From: Prunus persica
Lineage: Eukaryota > Streptophyta > Magnoliopsida > Rosales > Rosaceae
Direction of reading: 5' to 3'
Length of the DNA stretch: 64,000 nt
Assembly: GCF_000346465.2 (NCBI RefSeq)
Contig: NC_034014.1
Coordinates: 27,568,076 to 27,632,075, forward strand
The position numbers and the translations under genes are program-made. The notes beneath the pieces were generated by a model. That model worked only from the letters and a program-made list of their open reading frames with translations. It made no database searches and was not told where the DNA came from. The number at the start of each line of letters is the position of its first letter. Positions within the stretch are counted from its first letter, which is position 1. This document shows positions 44,101 to 56,500 of the stretch, one piece after another.

Positions 44101-44998
44101 AACAGTTGGTTGCCTTTATAAATAACTTGTAACCTATGAACACAGAGGGAGGTGTTTGACTTGACCAAGTAACGGCTGAGATTCGAGAATTGTAATCTGA
44201 AAAAAAGGTAAATTTATTTTTTTATATTTTAATATTTAAAAATGACAACAGATGTAACAAAAGAGCAGAAAACTTGAGAGCTGTGACCACATTGATATCT
44301 AAGATTCACACACCCAACTCAATTCACAACAGAAGCAAGCACACAAATACAGCAATCAATTCTAATAAATAAATACACAATAATGGAAAAAAAAAGGGAG
44401 AGACATTAAAGTAAATTACTGGTAATCAATCAGTCGTGTTCATATCAAATCAGGAAAATCTGAAGACCTTTACATCACAGAATTCCATGCTTCTGTTTTA
44501 CTGTATGTGTTATGTTTTTGAAGGCATCTCAGTCTGAAGACTCCAAACTCACCACCTACCCCTGATAACTCCATCCCTTCTTCTTATATCCCCACCACTC
44601 ACAAATATCAGTTTTTTCCATGTCCCTCTACCATTTTGCACAGGTACATGATCTTTCTTGTTATTTTTGGGTTTGGATTTTTGAGATGGCTCAGTGCTGG
44701 TGCCAGAAAGCTCCATCTCAACTTAGATTCAGACACACATTTGCCCCACAGAGAAAACCCATATAGGAATTCCAGTTTTATTGGCTATATATTTTATTTT
44801 TAACTTTTAATTTTAGTTTTGAGCACTGGGCTCATTTGGGTTTCTTTAAAGAGGCTTTCTTGATATATGTTTCTGGGTTTTTCTTGGTCAGAGATCTGGA
44901 ATTGTGTGTTTAATTGTTTGTCTTAGGACAAGGAATGTTGAAGGGGTTTCAAAGATCTGGCATTTCAAGGTTGCTCTTTTGAGTTCCATCACACATAG

Positions 44999-45405
44999 GT
45001 AAGAGGTTGAAATTTTCTCTTCAATTATTAACATTCGTCTACTTTCACATTCTCAACCCCCACAGAGAATGAATTTGTTTATTGAGTTATTGTATATGCA
45101 TTCTGTTCTGTCCGTATGTTTATTGAACTGCTTTGGTTTGTCTACTAATAATTTGACGTTTCTGCTTAACCCCTGCATCATTCTTCTTTGGTTTATGTGG
45201 CTCTGACAAGTTTTCTCCTTTATTGGTAGTTTTTTTTTTTTTTTTTTTTTTTTCAGTTTTCATTTTTGTTTGGAATTGGTTAAAAGTACCAGGTTGTAAT
45301 TTTATCATCCCTAGTTGATGCAAATGGATTTGAAAGAAAAGATTTTGACAGTGATATAAATGATGAATCAGAAGCAATCTTAATGTGAGATTCTGCTATG
45401 TGTAG
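44999..45405 (+). other. Probable 5'UTR intron of the receptor-like kinase gene
   Basis: Donor ACATAG|GTAAGA at 44999 and acceptor TATGTGTAG at 45405, 20 bases before the start codon. A T-only run of over 20 bases lies inside at about 45231-45255. Leader introns are common in this kinase group; inferred from consensus. Confidence 0.55.
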
Positions 45406-45425
45406 GGTTTTTGGTATCTGATAGA

Positions 45426-48400
45426 ATGGCCTCCGATCTGAAAGCAGAGTTATCCAAGGAAGCTTTCTTTAATCTGAAGGTCTGGGAAGTAATTGGAATA
45501 GCTGTTGCATTATTTATCATAATTATCCTCTCTGTGCTATCAATGTGCCTTACTTCACGTAAGAAATCAAGGAAAGCTAGGGACAAGATTCCCCTTAGTC
45601 AAATCCCAACTGTCTCAAAAGAAATTAAGGAAGTTCGAGTGGAGCAAGTATCTGCAAGTGAATTTGCTCCTCGTGATGGAATTCTTCTCACCATTCACGA
45701 CAAATCCAGTGACAAAGAATCAGATAAGATCATGCTCCATTTGGGTATGGGCAAATCGAAGAATGGAGAGAATAGCAGCCAGTCAGGTTCATTTAATCAA
45801 TTAGAAAACGATGGTGGCCTGTACCAATCTGGAGAAGAAGGGAGTTCCAGCACTGTTACGGTGTATAAGGCTTCTTCATCGTATCCAATAACTGCCCCGT
45901 CTCCTCTAGTTGGCCTGCCTGAATTCTCTCACTTGGGTTGGGGCCACTGGTTTACATTGAGGGACCTTGAGCTTGCAACAAATCGGTTTTCAAAGGAAAA
46001 TGTCCTTGGTGAGGGCGGATATGGAGTTGTTTACAGGGGAAATCTCATCAATGGGACTCCAGTGGCAGTTAAAAAGATCCTAAACAACCTGTGAGTTTGC
46101 TAATATCCCGACTCTATTGTGGTTTGTCCATTCACCATTCTTGTTTCCATGAATTTGTCTTAACTTGAACTGTTTTAACGTCTTTAGAGGCCAAGCAGAG
46201 AAAGAATTTAGGGTGGAAGTTGAAGCAATTGGCCATGTGCGCCACAAGAATTTGGTTCGTCTACTGGGATACTGCGTTGAAGGGACTCATAGGTACCATT
46301 TTCTTTCAAAGTTTATTAAGTCTGATGAACTAACTGATTGACTCTATGTTTTGAATTGTTTTCTTACGAAAAAATGAATATCAAAGTACGTGTAGGTCCC
46401 CATAAATTAGGTGGAAACAAAGAAGCTTTTGTGGCTTTAATATCTGAGAGGTGGATTGATCTCTCAGTATTGAGTATATAATAGCCTACTGCTGTTGAAG
46501 TAACACCTGAACTACAATAGTTGGTCTCATTTGCATTTCAAAATTTCAGAATTTTGGTCTATGAGTATGTCAACAATGGAAACTTGGAGCAATGGCTTCA
46601 TGGAGCAATGCGTCAGCATGGATATCTCACTTGGGAAGCACGCATAAAGGTTCTCCTTGGAACTGCAAAAGCGTAAGTCAAATCGCTTACAAATTTTTTT
46701 CCAGGTTTTCTAGTTCTCATTTAATGGGCTAATACTTGTCGCAGTCTTGCCTATTTGCACGAGGCCATTGAACCAAAAGTGGTACACCGAGACATTAAAT
46801 CTAGCAACATATTGATTGATGAAGACTTCAATGCCAAGGTATCTGATTTTGGCCTGGCCAAGCTGCTGGGTGCGGGGACAAGTCATGTGACAACTCGCGT
46901 TATGGGAACCTTTGGGTTAGTATTATTTCTTGAGCATGACCCTTTTGGCCCCTGACCAATGCTGTTTCTTTCAGTTTTAGATGCTCAGAATAAATCGATT
47001 AATTGATGATAGAGGATTAATTATTTCTCTTGTCCCTGCTTCCCAAAAAACATTTCAGATATGTCGCCCCTGAATATGCTAATACCGGACTTTTGAATGA
47101 AAAGAGCGACGTGTATAGCTTCGGGGTTTTGCTCTTGGAAGCAATTACTGGAAGAGACCCTGTGGACTATGGTCGCCCTGCACATGAGGTATGCACAAGT
47201 TATAAAAATCAATAGCAAAGAAACTTGATGCAAGTTCTAACCATCCTAAAATACCAGACTCTTGTCAACATAGAATCATAAAGAAGCTTGATGCAAGTTG
47301 GATTTATTATCTGTATTAAGTAGTGAATGCCCCTTAAACGAATGTATTCAATAGTGTATGGTAGACAGTTACCATTGACAGTTTACAGTCTAAATCTAGT
47401 TAGGAGTGCAGAATTATGTAGAGGATACTCTACAGACAGAAATGGCAATAAAGTTATAATATTGCAACTACAAATGTTCATTGCGTTAATTTCTTTATCT
47501 CTATTCTGTAGAGGATACTCTACAGACAGAAATGTCAATAAAGTTATAATTTTGCAACTTTGTGGAGTTTTGTTTGACATGTAGTTTTAATGCTCACAGG
47601 TAAATCTGGTCGATTGGCTAAAAATGATGGTTGGAAGCAGAAGGTCTGAAGAAGTCGTAGACCCAAACATTGAGGTGAGACCATCAACAAGAGCCCTAAA
47701 ACGAGCTCTCTTGACTGCTTTGAGGTGTGTTGATCCAGATTCTGAAAAAAGACCCAAGATGGGCCAAGTTGTCCGTATGCTCGAGTCCGAGGAATATCCC
47801 ATACCAAGAGAGGTTAGATTCTCATTCTATCTCTGAAACACAATTTCTGATGGATTGCAATTTGAATTTATGTCTGAAGAAGGATAATGAATCTGCAATA
47901 CTTTTGATCTTGTTTGCTTCTGAATCCCAGGATGAAATATCTGATTCCATTTCTAACTAGCCACGTTGCCTCTTACTTTGTCCTTGTTACATCTGCATTC
48001 TAGACCCTTTTAGCTGTCTCCTGAATTGGTGTTACCTTTTTTATAGTGAATGAAACTCTAGTACTGTCTTGCCTGGAATAAATTATTCAAAATTTGATTC
48101 AAATGAACAAAATATTTTGTTCATGCAAAAGATTTAATCAATTGATTATCTCATGCATTTTAATTGCTCAATTTTCTATCCAAATCCCTTTCTCTACAAC
48201 TACCTTTTGTGTTCCCATGCTCTAATCCATTATGGTGTTGGTCCTCATAGGATCCCAGCTGATTGACATTTACTGGTCAACCAATGGCTGGACATTTGAT
48301 TTGATGATTTTCAGCTGTCTTTTGAATATAAGTTTTCTTCTTGATGTTCAGGATCGAAGACACCGAAGAACTGAAGCAGGCAGCATGGACATTGATTCCC

Positions 48401-48477
48401 AGAAGGAAAATTCAGATACTGATCGGAGTGATTATCCGGGTTCAAGATCAGAAAGCAAAGGCTATCAGCGGACGTAA
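45426..48477 (+). CDS. Receptor-like protein kinase, At3g17420/At5g18500 type
   Basis: Exons 45426-46090, 46188-46292, 46550-46672, 46745-46915, 47059-47188, 47600-47812 and 48352-48477 give 510 aa. Features in order: short extracellular N terminus, one TM helix (about 20-42, [19 protein letters not shown]), basic stop-transfer (SRKKSRK), a juxtamembrane region, and a Ser/Thr kinase with [11 protein letters not shown], Lys in [36 protein letters not shown] and [13 protein letters not shown]. The C-terminal tail is charged ([17 protein letters not shown]). No sizeable ectodomain, so it is more likely a plasma-membrane relay kinase than a ligand receptor. The family includes At2g42960, At3g59110 and At3g17420. 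Intron 5 holds a tandem duplication. Start 45426 is the first ATG of the frame. Confidence 0.92.
47417..47558 (+). repeat. Tandem duplication inside kinase intron 5
   Basis: About 52 bases starting TGTAGAGGATACTCTACAG at 47417 recur at 47507, 90 bases later, with three or so mismatches. Each copy contains the hairpin GTAGAG-GATA-CTCTAC. Entirely intronic. Confidence 0.8.
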
Positions 48478-50546
48478 TTAAGCCAGTGGTTCAGTTGAGA
48501 ATCTCAGAAATATAGAAAGTGAGGGTGATTCTTAATTTTTTTTCTGCTCCCAAATTCTTGGGTGTCTGTCTGATCTGATGCTATTAGGGCAGGGGAGAGG
48601 GGGTTGATGGGGGAGAGAGATGATCCTTGTGTTCCTTTTTTTGTTCTCCCTTCATTTTTCCTTTTGTTTCTTTCTGGTAGATGGAGAGATATATTGTTTG
48701 TGTATCAAAGTGGTGGTGTTTGTGAAAAACCCAAGACAATGGGGGGCTATGTACAGAATGATTGCTCTTCAAATTTGTTGGATGAAATGCTCCGTTTTTT
48801 AAGTTAGATAAAAAAATTTTGTTTTTATGATTGTGTTAAGAACGCTGCAGCCACGACAAGCTCAGAAATTAATAAAAGAACCGACTGTGTTTTATAAATA
48901 ATGACTCTAATGAAGTCAACTAGATGAATGTTGGTTGATTCAGTTTCTGGCATGGACAGAAGTTCATCTCCATTAACATGCTTCAGACTACTACTTTTGA
49001 CGAACCAAATTGAATTGGACAATTTTGGATACAAGGTACAGCCTGTTTAAAGGACATAAGGTAGTGCAAAATAGACTAAGAGAGCACCAAGGGAAAGAGA
49101 TAAAGAAAAGAAAGGAAAAACATGTCTGATGTTGCTGTCAACAATCATAGCTATGTATGAGCTTTTCTGTGGCACCAAGAAAATGGACATCTCACTGTGC
49201 TTCGAAGGTTGCTTTGGGTTGAACCCAAACAAACCATCCAATCAGTACTAGGCTATATGCGTATCCAAGTAGGTTGTACATCCTGCCCAGGTTAAGGGGA
49301 CACAGAATCTTCCATGATTTAACACCCTTTCTTTCATTCTGAGGGCCATGAAAGGCCAAGGTGAAAATAGGTACATGCTCAGGTGGTTGTTTTGGACAGA
49401 TGGTATTTGATATAATTTCCATTGTCTTGGTTGTCTTCTGGCTTTAATGTAAAGAGGCAGGCAGCCAACTTATTTATTTATTTATATGGTTACTAGAGGC
49501 ATATCAGTAATTGTTTTTACTTTTCAGAAAGCCCAAGAAGTTGTTTTGTTCTAGTCAGGTGAGTGTTGTGCCTACACTACACTACATCTCTCAGATTAGA
49601 AATCTTCTTGACCCTTATGTTGGTTGACATCTACATACATGTTTGGTTGCAGGGCACTCTTTTTTGAGCATTTTGCCGCTGATCACGATCTTAGCTGCGG
49701 TCTGATGATTTTAAGGTATGGATTATGCTGTGGGGGAGTATGTTTAACTTAATCACTAGGGTTTAGTTTATGGTTTCTGTGGTTTATCTTTTTGTTGGTT
49801 CCTGATACTCGAATAGGGGTCTACTTAACAGAGTTTTACTGCAATCTTTTTCACATAAGAACGTGGTATTTCTGTAAATGGTAATTCATGATCCAGAGAC
49901 CCAACAGTACCAAAACTGGAAATTAGCAACAAAGAGACAATGACATATCATTGTTATCATGCATATCTTGCCAAGCAAGACAATGTTTCTAAATTAACTT
50001 ATCTTTGTTCTGGTCAAATTGCTATTGATATAATTAAGTAATGTCGACGTAGTTCAATGTTTTTTTTTTCTTGCACAAGAAGGGCAGCGATCAAGGGCCC
50101 CATGTATGACCTATTCTTCCTCTATAATCCTAATTTCCCAAGTATTCTTCCCTATTAAGGCTCCAATAAATCAGTCAGCTCAATATTTTTATCACATTGA
50201 CTTGGACCTAGTGGATAGCCAACGGAGGAATAACTACTTTTGAGATATGGCAACTTTGATCTCTGCAAAACTACATCATAAAATGCTTACTTTGCCAGCA
50301 ATTATGCGATTGATATTCGAATATATTGTGTCAGCATCTGTGTCTTGATACGTGACATTTACTACAAATTGTGTTGTTTGCCTAAAGTAACATGTTTTCT
50401 CACAGAAAGCATTTTCAATTTCCTTGGAGACCAAGAATAAGAATGATGCATCAGCTTACTTCATCAACCTTTATAGTCTTAGTATATATAAATCAACAAT
50501 TGATCTTGCTTAGTTTTTCTTCAAAGTTCTATCTAACTTAACGACT
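48478..50546. other. Spacer between kinase and ABC transporter
   Basis: 48478-48830 is the 3'UTR of the kinase gene. The rest has no supported gene on either strand; small minus-strand frames at 48825-49422 show no domain. The last 100 bases are the promoter of the ABC transporter. Confidence 0.5.
50483..50492 (+). promoter_or_regulatory. TATA box of the ABCG gene
   Basis: TATATATAAA lies 55 bases before the start codon, which leaves a short leader of about 25-30 bases if transcription starts 30 bases downstream. Position and consensus are seen; use is inferred. Confidence 0.55.
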
Positions 50547-53500
50547 ATGGCTCAGATGGTCGGTAGAGATGAGATAGAGTCACTAAGAATTGAGTTGGAA
50601 GAGTTTGGAAGAAGCCTTAGGTTATCATTTCAGAGTCGCTCCTCCAGTTTCCGAGGCAATTCAGTATTGAGTTCTGCCAAAGATGACTCTGATGCTCAAT
50701 ATGCTGAGCACTGGGCAGCTATTGAGAGATTGCCAACATTTGAACGATTGAAATCATCTTTGTTTGATCAGGGTGAGGATGAAAATGAGGCTGATGGTGA
50801 AGGAAAGCGAGTGGTTGATGTTACCAAGCTTCGAGCTCTGGAACGACATCTGTTCATAGAGAAGCTCATCAAACACATTGAGAATGACAACCTTCGTCTC
50901 TTGCGTAAAATTAGAAATAGGATTGACAGGTAAGCCTTTTCTTCTCCTTTGCCTCATGGTCATTTATGTATATGTGTAGGAACATAAATATATAACAACG
51001 ATAAATTCAAATGGAGTTGATGCTGCACTTGCAGGCACTAATTTTAGTGGTATATGCCATTGATGCCTAGGCAAAGCTTAAATTTCAGACAAGGATGTTG
51101 CTATTTATTGGTTTTTACTTACTAAGAAAATGGATGTTGTTCCTAATTTGTTTTCCAATTTTCCGACGCATTGATGCTTCTCTTTCCCTTTTTTTTCAAT
51201 GTTTATACTCATATCAGTTCCTCTGTCCAAGCATGTGGTAACTGTGAGAACAGGTTCCACCCCAAAACCAATTGGTCATGGGGGGAGTAGCCCAACTCCT
51301 TATAAGCCCTTGCTAGGTTTCTCAACTTTCCAATGTGGGACTCTTTACCTTCACATTCTCACAGTAACTAATATCTTCTTCGGATTCATACTTCTTGTAG
51401 GGTTGGCGTAGAATTGCCCACTGTCGAGGTGAGGTATAAGGATCTGTTTGTGGAAGCAGTGTGTGAGGTGGTTCATGGAAAACCCCTCCCAACTCTATGG
51501 AATTCTGTCAAAAGCATGCTTTCTGTAAGTACACATCATGGCCAAGAGTAGTTTTACAACTCAACCATTCACAAAGTCAAACCCATTATTACTGTACAAC
51601 ATTTTATATATAATTTGGATATGATTTTTTTTTTGGCACTTCCAAATATGGCAGCTTATAGGTTATATTATATGTTCAACCAGAATTTATTTAAGATTTC
51701 TGTACAGGTTTTTGCCAAGTTTCCTGGTTTGAAGTCTCGTGAGGCCACGATAAGCATTATTAAAGACTTTAGGGGTACAATAAAGCCTGGAAGGTAGGCT
51801 AGCATACTTCAGTCTACTAAATTTACCTAAGCCAAGTTCGTTAGAATGGTTGTTACCTTGGTGGATTTCTCGTCTTGGTGCTAATTGGTTCTGTTGCAGG
51901 TTAACTTTACTGCTTGGCCCCCCAGGATGTGGGAAGACCACCTTTTTAAAGGCGCTATCAGGGAATCTGGACAAATCCCTCAAGGTTTTCTAGTATATCT
52001 TTATACTTGCGTATCTTTGTAATGAGTGATGACCCTTTCGAGGACCAAAAACAGCCATTAGTAATGTGGAAGTAGTGCGAAGCTGTGACTTGTGATGCAA
52101 ATCTTTGTTTTCCTACTTCATAGTTGCTTGTTTTGTCTTACTTTTTCTCGAATAGTGGTCAGGCGAAGTTACCTACAACGGACACAAACTAGGGGAGTTT
52201 GTCCCCCAGAAAACTTCAGCTTATATAAGCCAACTCGACGTGCACATTCCTGAGATGACTGTGAGGGAAACACTTGATTTTTCAGCCCGCTGTCAGGGTA
52301 TTGGAAGCCGAGCTGGTAGGTTTTGTTGAGTTTAAGATAATTGCGGTTTAGTTGTATACAACCTAATGGTGAAGGACAGTGATTTTATGTTTTCTGACTA
52401 CAAAGATATTATGCTGGAAGTGAGTAAAAGGGAGAAGGAGGCAGGAATTATTCCAGATCCAGATGTAGATACCTACATGAAGGTACTCAAGCTTTACTGA
52501 TATATTCATTCCATGTTTACGAGATCATGGTATCTTGCAGTTTGTGTTCATCATCAAGGTTATGCACCCTATTGTTGATTATGACAGGCAATTTCTGTTC
52601 AAGGACTGAAAAGAACCCTTCAGACAGACTACATATTGAAGGTCATTCGCCTTCAACAGAGTTGAAGTTAATCTTCTTTCCTATAATCCACACAAATGCT
52701 TCTCAGAGTGTTACAATATTTGCCATGGTTTTGCAGATCCTTGGACTTGATATATGTGCTGACACTCTGGTTGGAGATGCCATGAGAAGAGGTATCTCTG
52801 GTGGACAAAAGAAGAGACTGACAACAGGTAATGCAAATAGAGACACTGATAGTTATAGAAGGTTATGCAATGTGCTCAAATCCATAACATTCACTGGTTT
52901 TACTGGTTACTAACTTCCAACATCCACTTTGACCTACCTGGTGTCAATTAAAACTTTGCAGCGGAGATGATCATTGGTCCCACGAAAGCTTTGTTCATGG
53001 ATGAAATAACAAATGGCTTGGACAGTTCCACTGCATTCCAGATTGTTGCTTGTCTTCAGCAGCTGGTGCATATAACAGATGCTACTTTACTAGTTTCACT
53101 TCTTCAGCCTGCACCGGAGACCTTTGATCTCTTTGATGACCTTATATTAATGTCAGAAGGGAAGATTGTTTATCATGGTCCGCGGGATCATGTCTTGGAA
53201 TTTTTTGAGGATTGTGGGTTTAAGTGTCCTGAGAGGAAAGGGGTTGCTGATTTCATTCAACAGGCAAGTGAATTGCAGCTTATGATGCTTTTATTTCCAT
53301 GCTTTCATTTTTCAAATTAAAGCAACAGTTAACATCTTGGTTCTTCAGGTAATCTCTAAAAAGGATCAATCACACTATTGGTACCATGCGGAACCTCACA
53401 ACTATGTATCCATTGATATGTTCTCAAAAAAATTCAAGACTTCTTCTTTTGGGAAGAAGCTAGATGAAGATCTCATACAGACAGACGATGAGCCCCAAAA

Positions 53501-56500
53501 CCATAAGAATTCTCTTTCCTTTAGTGTGTATTCTCTTTCTAAATGGGAACTCTTTAGAGCTTGTGCATCGAGAGAACTTCTTCTAATGAGGAGGAATTCT
53601 TTTATCTATGTGTTCAAGACAGTTCAGGTCATCATTTGTGCTTTTGCATTTACAATTCTTAACTCATTGTTTTGGTGGTAAACACTTTTGTCTGTGTCTA
53701 AGGACTTGGGGATTCTGAAGCATAAGACATTTTCACTGCAGCTTATCACCATTGCATTTATTACGATGACTGTATTTTTGAGAACTCGAATGGATGTTGA
53801 TGTTCTGCATGGTAACTACTACATGGGTGCCTTGTTCTTTGCTCTCATCATACTTCTCGTCGATGGAATTCCTGAGATGTCAATGACGCTTCAAAGACTG
53901 GAAGTTTTCTACAAACAGAGAGACCTGTGTTTCTACCCAGCTTGGGCTTATGCAGTTCCTGCAACACTATTAAAAGTTCCTGTTTCATTTGTGGAAGCCC
54001 TGGTTTGGACTTCTCTTACTTATTATGTCATTGGATACAGTCCTGAGGCCCAGAGGTGAGTTCAAGTTAAAGGTTTTCTTTTACCACAAGAAATTCATAT
54101 TCTGAGTTGTGACTCTGAGCCTTCATCATCATCTGTGATTTTGTTTTAGGTTCTTCTGCCAGTTCTTGCTACTTTTTGCCGTTCACTTAACATCACTATC
54201 CATGTTTCGCTTCCTGGCCTCATTCTTTCAGACTATGGTTGCCACTATGACAGCTGGTAGCTTTGCAATATTGTTTCTCTTGCTATTTAGTGGATTTGTT
54301 ATCCAAAAACGTAAGATTATTTCCCTCATTCTCCAGTCAATTAAAAAAACAAAGCTGAAAGAATTTTTTTAATTAGTTATGTTGTTGCTTGCAGCTTCCA
54401 TGCCTGCTTGGTTAGAGTGGGGTTTCTGGGTTTCCCCCCTGACATATGGAGAGATAGGCCTCTCTGTAAATGAGTTTCTTTCTCCTCGATGGCAAAAGGT
54501 GAGCATATCATTTCATTATTATTAGTTCCCCTAATTTAAAGCAACTGAGACCAGAAAAGATTTGATCTTATTCTATGGCATTTACAAAAATAATAATCAT
54601 ACTACTCAGACTCAGAGCAAATAGATGCTTTTTGCTTTTTATCTGTAGATGCTATCCGCAAACACTACTATTGGGAGAGAAGTACTTGGAAGCCGTGGGC
54701 TAAACTTTGATGGATATCTCTACTGGATATCACTTGGTGCCTTATTTGGGTTTTCAATAGTTTTCAGCATCGGATATACCTTGTCATTAAGTTTCTTGAA
54801 GTGTAAGCTGATTTTTCTATTATCCTATTTTAAATTCAAGAAGTGGTACTTGAATTGAAACACATTGATTCATCCCATTTTTATTCCCACTCAGCTCCAG
54901 GATCATCTCGTGGTATCATTTCACATGAAAAGCTCTCCCAAATTCACAGAGCTGATGACTACCTCAGTGATGCCAATGTAGAAAAAAAGTTGACAAATCA
55001 TCCTCCTAAAACCACCAATAAAGGTTTCGTAAATTTGTGTTTCTCTTTTTGTTCCTGTTTATTTGTCACATTAATATTCTGCAGCAATTTTACAGTTGCC
55101 TTTTTCTTCTCAATTATCAGGCAGGATGGTCTTACCTTTTACTCCCTTGACACTGGTGTTCCAAGATGTGCAATACTATGTTATTCCTTCGGTAACCATG
55201 CATATTAAGTATTCTTTTCCTTAGGGTTCTGGTGGTTGCAGGATCAAAAGCTTTCCACATCACATGATGTTAATCTCCTTCTTTCTTGTATTTGTGTTCC
55301 AGGAAACCAGGGAACGTGGATTTAATCAGAAAAAACTCCAGCTTCTGAGTGATGTTACAGGAGCATTTAGTCCTGGTGTTCTTACAGCATTGATGGGTGT
55401 CAGTGGAGCTGGGAAAACAACTCTTCTTGATGTTCTGGCAGGCAGAAAGACTAGTGGATACACTGAAGGAGACATAAAGATTGGTGGGTATCCCAAGGTT
55501 CAAGAAACATTTGCTAGGATATTGGGTTACTGTGAGCAGACCGACGTACATTCTCCACAAATCACCGTAGAAGAATCTCTGATCTTTTCTGCTTGGCTGC
55601 GTCTGGCATCTCAGATTGACTCAAAAACAAAAGCTGTAAGACCTATATGTAAAGATATCCAATCAAATTTTGGCTCTGAATTGATTAGTGGGATACTTTT
55701 GTTTAAAGCTGCTGGATTTCTAACAGGAGTTTGTGAATGAAGTCCTTGAGACCATTGAGCTTGATGGGATAAAAGATGCCTTGGTTGGCATACCTGGTGT
55801 TAGTGGTCTATCAACTGAGCAGCGTAAGCGGCTTACAATTGCTGTGGAGCTTGTTTCAAACCCCTCCATAATCTTCATGGATGAACCTACAACTGGTTTG
55901 GATGCAAGAGCTGCTGCAATAGTCATGCGAGCAGTGAAGAATGTAGCTAATACAGGAAGAACAATTGTATGCACCATTCACCAACCAAATATCGATATAT
56001 TTGAGGCATTTGATGAGGTAAAACAAATAGGATGTTTACAGATAAAACTTTGATATTAGAATGCAATTGTCAAACCAAAAAGCTTTTTGTTTGTTAGTAA
56101 TTTCTCCTTTGAATGTAGCTAATTCTTTTGAAAACTGGAGGACGTATAATCTACTCTGGACCATTGGGCCAGCACTCGAGTAGGGTTATAGAATATTTTC
56201 AGGTTAGTCTGCAATAGTTCTGATTTCAGAAGTTCTAGCTGCTTTAAGTAATATAAAGTTTTTAGCTTAGGTTCTTAATCTTTTCATTTATGAATTTTCT
56301 TGCAGAGTATTCCTGGTGTTCATAAAATTAGAGATAACTACAATCCAGCAACGTGGATGCTTGAGGTCACTTCTACATCAGCTGAAGCTGAACTTGGTGT
56401 TGATTTTGCCCAAATATACAGAAAATCTTCTTTGCATGAGTGAGTACAGTTACCGAAATGAATAGTCCTGGTGTTGAGTAATGTCCAAAAAAAAGTTTAT

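Larger units (their letters stand above)
40261..45425. other. Gene-poor spacer and leader of the receptor-like kinase
   Basis: 40774-41166 is a foldback element. 41280-44200 is AT-rich without a supported gene; short frames at 41343, 41959, 42433 and 43851 lack domains. A GT tract lies near 43041-43054. From about 44500 on, sequence is probably transcribed leader of the kinase gene, with a leader intron at 44999-45405. Confidence 0.5.

Noticed and set aside
52962..53060. AEMI and ITNGLDSS changes in NBD1 of the ABC transporter as loss-of-function signs
   Set aside because: The same residues occur in Arabidopsis ABCG33/ABCG37, so they are subclade traits.
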